A stretch of DNA of 15,121 nucleotides from JACZWZ01 sp964194935 (GTDB lineage Bacteria > Actinomycetota > Acidimicrobiia > Spongiisociales > UBA11373), in assembly GCA_964194935.1 (NCBI GenBank), contig CAXMOL010000095.1:1-15121 (forward strand), in the 5' to 3' direction. Numbering within the stretch: position 1 is the first letter of the stretch; each line of letters begins with the position of its first letter. This document shows, piece after piece, positions 6,939 to 12,921 of this stretch. Under the pieces are notes generated by a model that was not told where the DNA came from, did not search any database, and saw nothing but the letters and a program-made list of their open reading frames with translations. Made by a program: the position numbers and the translations under genes.

Positions 6939-6944
6939 CGCCAA
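6928..6944 (+). promoter_or_regulatory. Hairpin overlapping the leader stop codon
   Basis: TTGGCGC (6928-6934) and GCGCCAA (6938-6944) pair perfectly around the loop CTA. The hairpin covers the last Phe codon, both final codons and the TAG, so it can form only when no ribosome sits at the end of the leader. There is no T tract behind it, so it does not look like a classical intrinsic terminator on its own. Confidence 0.55.
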
Positions 6945-6978
6945 TTACTCCTCCCCCCCGCTCTCAGTCCGCACCATT

Positions 6979-6998
6979 CCTCCCGACGCGTCCCGAGG
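6979..6998 (+). promoter_or_regulatory. Shine-Dalgarno of the fusion gene, possibly sequestered
   Basis: GAGG at 6995-6998 lies 7 nt before ATG 7006 and decides that start over an in-frame TTG at 6928, which lies inside the leader ORF. CCTC at 6979-6982 can pair with it, closing a small hairpin with GA/TC inside. The leader could therefore act on translation start instead of, or as well as, transcription. Confidence 0.5.
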
Positions 6999-7005
6999 TA
7001 CCCAC

Positions 7006-9036
7006 ATGAATGTTCCCAATCCGCCGGATGACATCGAATCGATTCGAGAAGGCATCGACCAGATCGATACCGGCATCCTTGAACTGCTGGCGCAGCGGCG
7101 CTCCTTCAGCGTCCGAGCCGCCCGACTCAAGGGTGCCGGCGATCATCCTTCTCGTGACCGGTTACGCGAGGAAGAGCTGATTTCGGAGCGAATTGCAGGG
7201 GGCCTTGACCACAGCCTGGATGCTGGGATGGTCAACACCTTGTGGCGCCAGATCATCGATGACTCGGTTCGGCTGCAGCGTGAGTACCTGGATCGAAGTG
7301 AAGTCGATCAGAAGAGCCTCACAGTCGCGATCCAGGGAATCGAAGGTTCCTATAGCTCGCTGGCGAGCCGCCAGTTTTTCGATGCTCGCGGCATCACCGA
7401 ACTCACCTTCTTCCGCTCGGCGACGTTTGCCGACGCGTTTGCTGCAGTGCAGGAAGGTCGGGCTGATGTCGGGGTACTGCCGATCGAAAACACCACCGCC
7501 GGAGCAATCTCTGAGGTGTATGACCTGTTGGTCGACAGCGACCTGTCCGTGATTGGCGATATTCGATTTCGGGTGAAGCATTGCCTGCTTGGCGTCTCTG
7601 GCGCCGCCACCTCCGAACTGCGGAAGGTCTACGCCCATCCCCAGGCCGCTGCCCAGTGTTCGAATTTCCTGGCCGGCCTCGCCGACTGCGAGGTGATCGT
7701 CTTTGGCGACACGGCCCTTTCGGGTCAGAAGATCGCAGAGCTCGGCGATCCCACCATCGGGGCGATTGCCAGCGAAGACGCAGCTCGCCGGTATGGCTTG
7801 GACGTATTGCGGACCGGTGTGGCCAACCGCGATCAGAACTTCACCCGTTTCGTGGTGCTGTCACTCCAGTCGGCAGAGATCACCGAGGGCGTGCCGGCCA
7901 AGACATCGATTGTCATGGCTGTCGGCAACCACCCCGGCGCTCTGATGGACACGCTCGAGGTGTTTTCCGACGCCGACGTCAACTTGATCAAACTGGAATC
8001 TCGACCCATTCCAGACAATCCGACCGACGAGTTGTTCTACCTCGACTTCGACGGTGCTGTTGGCGATCCAGCAGTCGATTCGATGCTCGAGACGCTTACC
8101 TCTCGGGTTCACTATCTGAAGGTGCTCGGGTCTTATCCGTCACGCGACCTGCGGCCTCGGCCTGCGCCGGTAGCTGCCGGTTCACCAACCACCTCGCGGG
8201 CGGGAGACGTCGAAATGCCGGCTTCTCCGGCTCCGGCGGTTGGCTACAAGCTTGGAAGTCGAGGACACAAGAGGAACAACTCGGTTATCGAGGTAGGGGA
8301 TGTGAGGCTCGGGGAGGATCCCCTGGTGGTCATCGCTGGACCGTGCGCGGTGGAGAGTTGGGATCAGGTGATGGCGGCGGCTCGTGCCGTCAAGGAGCAC
8401 GGTGGCAGGATTCTGCGCGGCGGGTGCTTCAAGCCGCGCACTTCCCCGTACAGCTTCCAGGGCTTGGGCCACGAGGGACTGGAAATGCTTGCAGAGGCCG
8501 GAAACGCCTTTGGCCTTCCAATAGTCACCGAGGTCCTGACCCCAGAGGATGTCGCGTTAGTTGCTGCCAAGGCCGACATTCTGCAGATCGGGACTCGCAA
8601 CATGCAGAACTTCTCGCTGCTCGCCGCAGTGGGACGCTCCCATCGTCCGGTGATGCTCAAACGTGGAATGAGCGCCTCGCTCGATGAGTGGCTGCAGGCG
8701 GCCGAATACATACTTGCGGAAGGGAATCAGCAGGTGTTCTTGTGCGAGCGCGGCATTCGGACGTTTGAGACGTCTACTCGCAACACACTCGACCTGAGCG
8801 CGATACCCGTGCTGCAGCAGAGGACGCACCTTCCGGTGATCGTGGACCCATCGCACGCGGCCGGGGAGCGATCGTTGGTGGCCCCGCTGGCTCATGCAGC
8901 CGCCGCGGTCGGTGCCCACGGCCTCATGGTCGAGATCCATCCTGATCCGGACAACGCTCTCAGCGATGGTCCGCAATCGCTCGAGTTGGACCAATTCGGC
9001 AAGCTGATGAAGGATCTCGGTCTAAAAGGCGCCTAG
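7006..9036 (+). CDS. pheA: Fused chorismate mutase - prephenate dehydratase - ACT - DAHP synthase
   Basis: A 676-residue cytoplasmic enzyme joining the first shikimate step to the steps from chorismate to phenylpyruvate. AroQ mutase, 10-95: counterparts of all the E. coli P-protein catalytic residues are present (R14, R31, K42, D51, R54, E55, S87, Q91). Prephenate dehydratase, 105-287: GSYSS, LPIENTTAG (158-166), AHPQAAAQC (210-218) and NFTRF (278-282) with catalytic T280. ACT domain, 298-372: GALM (311-314) and ESRP (331-334), the Phe-binding motifs. A Pro/Ala-rich linker (382-412) leads to a type I-beta DAHP synthase, 425-672: AGPCAVES, GGCFKPRTSPYSFQGLG, IGTRNMQNF, KRGMSAS and DPSHAAG. Its metal ligands are C474, H617, E643 and D654. 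Every part looks intact. The ATG at 7006 has a GAGG 7 nt upstream; an in-frame TTG at 6928 is unlikely. Expression is probably set by the Phe leader. Confidence 0.95.
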   Translation: MNVPNPPDDIESIREGIDQIDTGILELLAQRRSFSVRAARLKGAGDHPSRDRLREEELISERIAGGLDHSLDAGMVNTLWRQIIDDSVRLQREYLDRSEVDQKSLTVAIQGIEGSYSSLASRQFFDARGITELTFFRSATFADAFAAVQEGRADVGVLPIENTTAGAISEVYDLLVDSDLSVIGDIRFRVKHCLLGVSGAATSELRKVYAHPQAAAQCSNFLAGLADCEVIVFGDTALSGQKIAELGDPTIGAIASEDAARRYGLDVLRTGVANRDQNFTRFVVLSLQSAEITEGVPAKTSIVMAVGNHPGALMDTLEVFSDADVNLIKLESRPIPDNPTDELFYLDFDGAVGDPAVDSMLETLTSRVHYLKVLGSYPSRDLRPRPAPVAAGSPTTSRAGDVEMPASPAPAVGYKLGSRGHKRNNSVIEVGDVRLGEDPLVVIAGPCAVESWDQVMAAARAVKEHGGRILRGGCFKPRTSPYSFQGLGHEGLEMLAEAGNAFGLPIVTEVLTPEDVALVAAKADILQIGTRNMQNFSLLAAVGRSHRPVMLKRGMSASLDEWLQAAEYILAEGNQQVFLCERGIRTFETSTRNTLDLSAIPVLQQRTHLPVIVDPSHAAGERSLVAPLAHAAAAVGAHGLMVEIHPDPDNALSDGPQSLELDQFGKLMKDLGLKGA

Positions 9037-9250
9037 CTACCCCCCCAACCAAAGGCCTGAGGCCGTTGACTCCCCCTCGAGGGGGGACGGCGGCCCCCCC
9101 CACCAACGGCCTGCGATTTGGCTCCACCATTCGGGACCTACTCGGCCCCGAATGTCTCCGCATGGTTGAGCCGCCTTGCGGCGGCGCTCCGTTCTACCGT
9201 TGACTCCCCCTCAAGGGTGATCTGTGGCGTTTAGTACCCGACGGTTGGTT
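9037..9250. repeat. Degenerate modules of the TGACTCCCCC repeat family, copy B'
   Basis: Right after the fusion gene stop lies CCCCCCAACCA (9041-9051), a 15-nt palindrome (9052-9066, AAGGCC-TGA-GGCCGT, one mismatch) and TGACTCCCCC (9067-9076). A second degraded unit starts with CCCCCCCCACCA (about 9094-9105). Another TTGACTCCCCC occurs near 9199-9209. No gene is seen here. This unit keeps the spacing of the main copies, with a 15-nt hairpin between conserved flanks. Confidence 0.75.
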
Positions 9251-9254
9251 GGAT

Positions 9255-9654
9255 CACTCTCCCCTCTGGGGGGAGTCAAACGCCGCAGGCGTTTGGTGGG
9301 GGGACTCACCAAGTCGCAGCAATCGGCCTGCCTATCGGACGCACACCGACTCGGTGAACTGACCCACAAGACCCATGATCGAGTAGCTACACAACCTGAC
9401 GCAACCACCTGGTGACAGGCCATTACGACATACAAGACATATCGGCCTGATAGAGACGAATACCGGATACCCCCCACCAGCTCGCTTCGTATCTAGCTCC
9501 AGCGTTCGAGTCCTGTTCGGCCTCGAGCCGCCTCCGCATGAAGGAGCCGCCCAAAGCGGCGGCGCTCTTCCGTACGCTGACTCCCCCAAAGGGGAGAGTG
9601 TTCAGAACAGAACCATCGGTCCTATCGCGCAACCCGACGCCCTTTGGGGAGTGG
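9255..9654. repeat. Modular inverted repeat, copy B, with extra inserts
   Basis: The left arm (9255-9303) is a 24-bp block, a perfect palindrome AACGCC-GCA-GGCGTT (9279-9293) and TGGTGGGGGG. The centre matches copy A but holds roughly 60 extra bases (about 9370-9440), flanked by similar ACAAGAC sequences. The right arm starts CCCCCCACCA (9470-9479) and ends with the TGACTCCCCC block (9578-9600). Instead of a 15-nt hairpin it carries 98 nt (9480-9577), nearly the same insert as in copy C. The tail (TTCAGAACAGAACC onward, 9601-9654) matches copies A and C and stops just before the kinase stop codon. Open frames over it (such as 9332-9589) repeat the shadow protein of copy A and are not genes. 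Confidence 0.88.
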
Positions 9655-9662
9655 TTTCTTTT

Positions 9663-10490
9663 CTAGATCCCGAACATCAACTCGCGGAGTCGGAATCGTT
9701 CCAAGTTGAACGTGTCGAGGTCGATGCGGACCGAGCCCAATCGGAGGCCTCTCATTTCGTCTCCCGAGTTGGTGACGACTCGCAGGACTTCTCCGTCGTA
9801 CTCGAGTGCGCCGAGTCCGAGGCATTGGCCGACGCCGTCCTGTAATCCGACCAGGACACCGTCGAGCTTCGACTGGTCGAGGCCCGCCGGCAGCGTGGGT
9901 GCGAATACCGTCTCTCGGACACGCCACCGCTGGAGCGGCTCGGCGAATGCGGTTGCGAGACGTTTGGCCCGGTAGGACCGGCGATCGGTGGGGGAGACGG
10001 GTCGCACGTCGGGATCGACCATGGCAGTTTCGACATCCGCTGAGAAGAATCTGCGCAGCATGCCGATTACCGGTTCGAGCTCGGCGCCCCGCTGCAACCC
10101 GATGACGACATCGGGCCTCACCAACTCCATCGTGTGGTATTTGAGCGTCTGCCCGATAACGCCCGAAATAGTGCTCGTGGTATCGACCACAGTGAGGTCG
10201 GCCTCGGGGCGGGCGGCGTCGACGAGTGCTGCTGTGGCCACCACCTGCTGCAACACGACCCCTTCGGCAGAGATCGAACCCACGAAGTGCAAGCGGTCGG
10301 CGTGAGAGAGGTCGTCCAGGTCTGCTTGAGCACGGACCATCTTCAGGCCGGTGCAAGTTGGGGGGCCGCAGGTGGTCTGGTCGATGTCTGCATCCACGTA
10401 GGCCACGGTCTTGCCCGCAGCCAGCCCTGCTGCGAGGAGTCGGCGCGCAAAAGTGGTCTTGCCAGTATCGGGGGCTCCCAGAAGCATCAC
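9663..10490 (-). CDS. Clp1/Grc3-type P-loop polynucleotide kinase-like protein
   Basis: 275 residues from GTG 10490, cytoplasmic. Clp1 and Grc3/Nol9 proteins phosphorylate RNA 5'-OH ends; bacterial members are mostly unstudied. Walker A is GAPDTGKTT (5-13). The Clp1-type VDADIDQTTCGPPT follows (32-45), with the Gln-x4-GPP pattern of the family. A Walker B-like strand LTVVDTTST is at 99-107 and a basic lid RRSYRAKRLATAF at 170-182. A beta-rich C-terminal domain follows, ending RFRLRELMFGI. With this start the P-loop begins almost at residue 1, which is odd. The frame is open upstream to 10565 and continues naturally (LLDDLARRRGVVMLLG), with a GAGGGAGG ahead of a CTG at 10547. The true protein may therefore be 294 residues. 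Its N-terminus faces the SAM adenosyltransferase gene. RNA kinase activity is inferred from family only. Confidence 0.8.
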   Translation of the reverse strand: MMLLGAPDTGKTTFARRLLAAGLAAGKTVAYVDADIDQTTCGPPTCTGLKMVRAQADLDDLSHADRLHFVGSISAEGVVLQQVVATAALVDAARPEADLTVVDTTSTISGVIGQTLKYHTMELVRPDVVIGLQRGAELEPVIGMLRRFFSADVETAMVDPDVRPVSPTDRRSYRAKRLATAFAEPLQRWRVRETVFAPTLPAGLDQSKLDGVLVGLQDGVGQCLGLGALEYDGEVLRVVTNSGDEMRGLRLGSVRIDLDTFNLERFRLRELMFGI

Positions 10491-10544
10491 AACGCCCCGG
10501 CGGCGTGCGAGATCGTCAAGCAGCGGTGCGTGGGTATCGTCGGT

Positions 10545-10559
10545 CAGGGCGCCTCCCTC
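10545..10559 (-). promoter_or_regulatory. Shine-Dalgarno suggesting a CTG start for the kinase gene
   Basis: On the minus strand GAGGGAGG (10559-10552) precedes CTG (10547-10545) by 4 nt. No ATG, GTG or TTG occurs in frame between the upstream stop (10568-10566) and GTG 10490. Translation from CTG adds 19 residues that complete the first beta strand of the P-loop domain. Confidence 0.45.
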
Positions 10560-10622
10560 GGTCGTTTACCGAGCGTAGTGGTGGGGGCCCGTCTCCGGAC
10601 CCCCGGTATCCTCGGCCCCTCG

Positions 10623-11444
10623 ATGCCCTTTCGACCCATTTCCTTTCTCAGCGACTTCGGACTCGATGACGAGTTCGTAGGTGTCGTCCATGGTGTGATC
10701 GCACGGATCGCTCCCGAGTTGAGGGTGATTGATGTCACCCACGGGATAAGTCGTGGCGATATCAGAGCAGGTGCCCTCGCCTTGCTGCGTGCGGTGCAAT
10801 ACCTTCCCAACGGAGTCGTCATGGCTGTCGTCGACCCCGGTGTCGGTACCGGGCGCCGGGCGATCGTGGCCGAGACGGAGTGGGGCCACTTCGTCGGCCC
10901 CGACAATGGACTACTCGCCCCTGCTGTGGCAATGGTCGGCGGTGCGCACCGGTTCGTGTCGATCGAGTCCGAGGAGTTCCGCTTGCCTCGTGATGGAGTG
11001 ACCTTCGACGGGAGGGATGTCTTTGCTCCGGCTGCTGCCGTGCTCGCTTCGGGGGAGGCGACCATTGACGAACTAGGTCCGGAGCTCGATTCTGAGTCGA
11101 TAACGCCACTGCTTCTTCCGCTCGTCGATCACGATGGCGGTGCGGTATCAGGCGAAGTCTTCTGGGTGGACGCATTCGGCAATGCTCAAACAAACGTGAC
11201 GCCGGAAGATCTCGGTCTCGCCGGGGTGCTTCCGGGGTCAGAGGTCCTGGTGCGTATTGGTGCCACGGAACACGAGATGCTGTGGGTGACTGCTTATGGC
11301 GACGCTACATCCGCGGTCCTTCACGTCGACTCGTACGGGATGATCGCAATCGCGATTCCTGGGGGGAGAGCCGACGATGTACTCAACCTGTCTGAGGGTT
11401 TGTCCGTCGGGTTTGGTCCATCCGCCCAGAGCCGGGCCGACTGA
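10623..11444 (+). CDS. SAM hydroxide adenosyltransferase (DUF62 family)
   Basis: A 273-residue cytoplasmic enzyme family that splits S-adenosylmethionine with water or hydroxide to adenosine and methionine; relatives include fluorinases and chlorinases. Motifs: FLSDFGLDDEFVG (8-20), DVTHGI (37-42), VDPGVGTGRRA (70-80), FVGPDNGLL (90-98), FDGRDVFAPAAA (128-139) and WVDAFGNAQTN (181-191). Of the Asp-Arg-His triad described for the Pyrococcus enzyme, D71 and R78 are present. The usual His in FHGRD is Asp here (D129). Start: ATG 10623 matches the family N-terminus exactly; the frame is open far upstream but antisense to the kinase gene. There is no Shine-Dalgarno. A TATCCT (10607-10612) lies 10 nt upstream. 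The divergent gap also holds a GGGGG/CCCCC hairpin (about 10583-10604). Confidence 0.92.
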   Translation: MPFRPISFLSDFGLDDEFVGVVHGVIARIAPELRVIDVTHGISRGDIRAGALALLRAVQYLPNGVVMAVVDPGVGTGRRAIVAETEWGHFVGPDNGLLAPAVAMVGGAHRFVSIESEEFRLPRDGVTFDGRDVFAPAAAVLASGEATIDELGPELDSESITPLLLPLVDHDGGAVSGEVFWVDAFGNAQTNVTPEDLGLAGVLPGSEVLVRIGATEHEMLWVTAYGDATSAVLHVDSYGMIAIAIPGGRADDVLNLSEGLSVGFGPSAQSRAD

Positions 11445-11476
11445 TCATGCTCATGGCCGTTTGCGGGGGCGGCGCT

Positions 11477-11572
11477 CTATGTCACCGACAACAGTTGGAT
11501 AACGAACACGACGCCGGCGATAGCCAGAGTGAGTAGCAGCAAGCCGATGGCGAGGACTGTCGCGGGTCGCAT
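11477..11572 (-). CDS. Possible 31-residue single-span membrane protein
   Basis: ATG 11572 to TAG 11477. After a short basic start (MRPATV) the sequence is a hydrophobic helix of about 20 residues (LAIGLLLLTLAIAGVVFVIQLL). Such a run is unlikely as a random shadow, and no other gene is called on either strand here. It is convergent with the SAM adenosyltransferase and divergent from the CxxC gene. No Shine-Dalgarno is evident and the upstream frame is open without a start codon, so it could also be the end of a decayed gene. Family unknown. Confidence 0.4.
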   Translation of the reverse strand: MRPATVLAIGLLLLTLAIAGVVFVIQLLSVT

Positions 11573-11632
11573 TAGGCGATCGACGATACCGGACCCGGTC
11601 GTGGTCCCAGTACGACGAGAGAGGCCGCTCCG

Positions 11633-11863
11633 GTGAAGTCGGTTCGCTTCCTGACCCGTCGAGTGTGCCGAATCTGTGCCGAGGCTCTGCCGCTCGTGAC
11701 CGCTCGTGCAGAGCGCAAGGGTTGGACGATCGAGATCGTCGATGTCGACGACTCCGGCCTTGGGGAACAGTTCGGTGATCGAGTTCCGGTCGTGCTGGTC
11801 GATGGAGTGGAAGTGTTGTCGGGTCGGTTTGACCGCAGAGAGGTGCGCCGAGCTCTGCGATAG
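11633..11863 (+). CDS. Glutaredoxin-like thioredoxin-fold protein (DUF836 type)
   Basis: A 76-residue small thiol protein, cytoplasmic. It has C12-R-I-C15 directly after the first strand (VRFLTRRVCRIC), a helix, the strand WTIEIVDVDD (31-40), and the cis-proline region DRVPVVLVDG with P52, then a closing strand and basic helix. The length is as expected for this short family. GTG 11633 is supported by GAGG at 11621-11624, 8 nt upstream. The partner is unknown; with mshA nearby, a mycothiol-dependent or thioredoxin-like disulfide role is a guess. It converges with the LLM oxidoreductase across 33 bp. Confidence 0.85.
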   Translation: MKSVRFLTRRVCRICAEALPLVTARAERKGWTIEIVDVDDSGLGEQFGDRVPVVLVDGVEVLSGRFDRREVRRALR

Positions 11864-11865
11864 GG

Positions 11866-11883
11866 CGGGAATAGACGATCCCG
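11866..11883. terminator. Short hairpin between two convergent genes
   Basis: CGGGA (11866-11870) pairs with TCCCG (11879-11883) around an 8-nt loop, in the 33-bp gap between the CxxC gene and the LLM gene. It is symmetrical enough to serve both strands. There is no T tract, so a terminator role is only suggested by position. Confidence 0.25.
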
Positions 11884-11896
11884 AATCCTGATCGGT

Positions 11897-12814
11897 TCAG
11901 CTGGCGTGGACGATCTCCACGACAGGTCGCATGGCATCTATTGCGGCCGACGTCTTTGGAAACACATCGCACCGGACTTCGTCGAATCCGAGCGTGCCGA
12001 TAGACAGAATGTGCTCAGCGATCTCTTCAGAAGTCCCTCCGACAGGCTGCTCCATATCGAGGCCCTCGGTGCTGGAGCCTTCGGGAATGACCGTGTACAG
12101 GTCGAAGGTGCGTTCCAAGGTGGAAGGGTCGCGCCCCTCGCTCTCACACGCCTGCTCCAGTAGTTCGATCAGCGGTCCGAGTCGATCTTTGAGCTGTTCG
12201 AGCGTCTCACCCCAACCCCACCAGTTCCAAGCATCTGCGTACCTGGCGACGAGCCGCATCATTTTCGGCCCGCCCGCTGCGAGGTTGATCGGTGGCCCTT
12301 GGGGACGAGGACCGCGCAGCACCAATTCGGCCCGTTTGGCCGTGTAGAACGCGCCTTCGAAGTCGATCTCACCGTTCTTGAGGAGCCCGTGAATGATCTG
12401 GATTGCCTCGGCGAAACGCGAGTACCGCTTATCGGTAGGGAACCCAAACGCTTCGTAATCGGAGTCATCGGTATTCCCAGCTCCGATACCGAGTACGAAT
12501 CGGCCCCCAGAGATCTCGTCGATCGTGTCGGCGATCTTCGCCGTCATCGCAGGCGAGCGATATGGAGAGTTGACGACGGACTGCCCGAGGTTGATGCGAT
12601 TCGTCGTTGCCGCTACAGCGGCGGCTATCGAAACCGACTCCCATGCGCCATCAGTTGCTTCCTCTCCGCGGTACAAGAGGGCGTCCTCGAACACGAACAT
12701 GTCGAAGCCTGCCGTCTCAGCAGTGATCGCCCTTTGGCTGATCGATTCCCACGAGGGCGCCGGGGTGTCTGCACCGGGTCGGCCATGGAGCTGTGTGATG
12801 AGTCCGATTCGCAT
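11897..12814 (-). CDS. LLM class (luciferase-like), probably F420-dependent oxidoreductase
   Basis: A 305-residue TIM-barrel flavin/F420 oxidoreductase, cytoplasmic. MRIGLITQLHGRPG is the first strand. The family block ISGGRFVLGIGAG is at 101-113, followed by the PTDKRYSRFAEAIQIIHGLL region and INLAAGGPKMMRLVARYADAWNWW, all typical of F420-type LLM proteins. The substrate cannot be inferred. Start ATG 12814: TAGGTT on the minus strand (12826-12821) ends 6 nt before it, and GTGACA (12851-12846) lies 19 nt further upstream, so the mRNA is probably leaderless. It is divergent from the class I aminotransferase. Confidence 0.92.
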   Translation of the reverse strand: MRIGLITQLHGRPGADTPAPSWESISQRAITAETAGFDMFVFEDALLYRGEEATDGAWESVSIAAAVAATTNRINLGQSVVNSPYRSPAMTAKIADTIDEISGGRFVLGIGAGNTDDSDYEAFGFPTDKRYSRFAEAIQIIHGLLKNGEIDFEGAFYTAKRAELVLRGPRPQGPPINLAAGGPKMMRLVARYADAWNWWGWGETLEQLKDRLGPLIELLEQACESEGRDPSTLERTFDLYTVIPEGSSTEGLDMEQPVGGTSEEIAEHILSIGTLGFDEVRCDVFPKTSAAIDAMRPVVEIVHAS

Positions 12815-12820
12815 CCGCCG

Positions 12821-12851
12821 AACCTACCCGCCACGGATCAGCCCATGTCAC
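12821..12851 (-). promoter_or_regulatory. Promoter of the LLM oxidoreductase gene
   Basis: The -35-like GTGACA (12851-12846, five of six to TTGACA), a 19-nt spacer and the -10-like TAGGTT (12826-12821) are followed after 6 nt by the ATG. Transcription would start at the A of the start codon. Confidence 0.5.
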
Positions 12852-12907
12852 CTGGTCGGCGATGCCCGGGATCGTCAAAACTTCAGATCTCTTGAAGTTC
12901 CTTTTCC

Positions 12908-12913
12908 TATGCT
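12908..12913 (+). promoter_or_regulatory. Possible -10 element of the aminotransferase gene
   Basis: TATGCT at 12908-12913 lies 8 nt before GTG 12922. There is no Shine-Dalgarno, so a leaderless transcript is likely. A TTGAAG (12892-12897) is too close to be a normal -35 box. Confidence 0.4.
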
Positions 12914-12921
12914 CTGACGCC

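Noticed and set aside
6928..7005. Upstream extension of the fusion gene to TTG 6928
   Set aside because: It overlaps the leader ORF, reads as non-conserved sequence, and ATG 7006 has a well-placed GAGG.
9495..9530. Possible tRNA remnant (GTTCGAGTCC resembles a T-loop) in repeat copies B and C
   Set aside because: No acceptor stem, D-arm or anticodon arm can be built around it.
9332..9632. ORFs over repeat copy B on the minus strand
   Set aside because: Products are low-complexity and match shadows of copy A; the DNA is palindromic and intergenic.
10134..10622. Upstream extension of the SAM adenosyltransferase frame
   Set aside because: It is antisense to the kinase gene; the family N-terminus begins exactly at ATG 10623.
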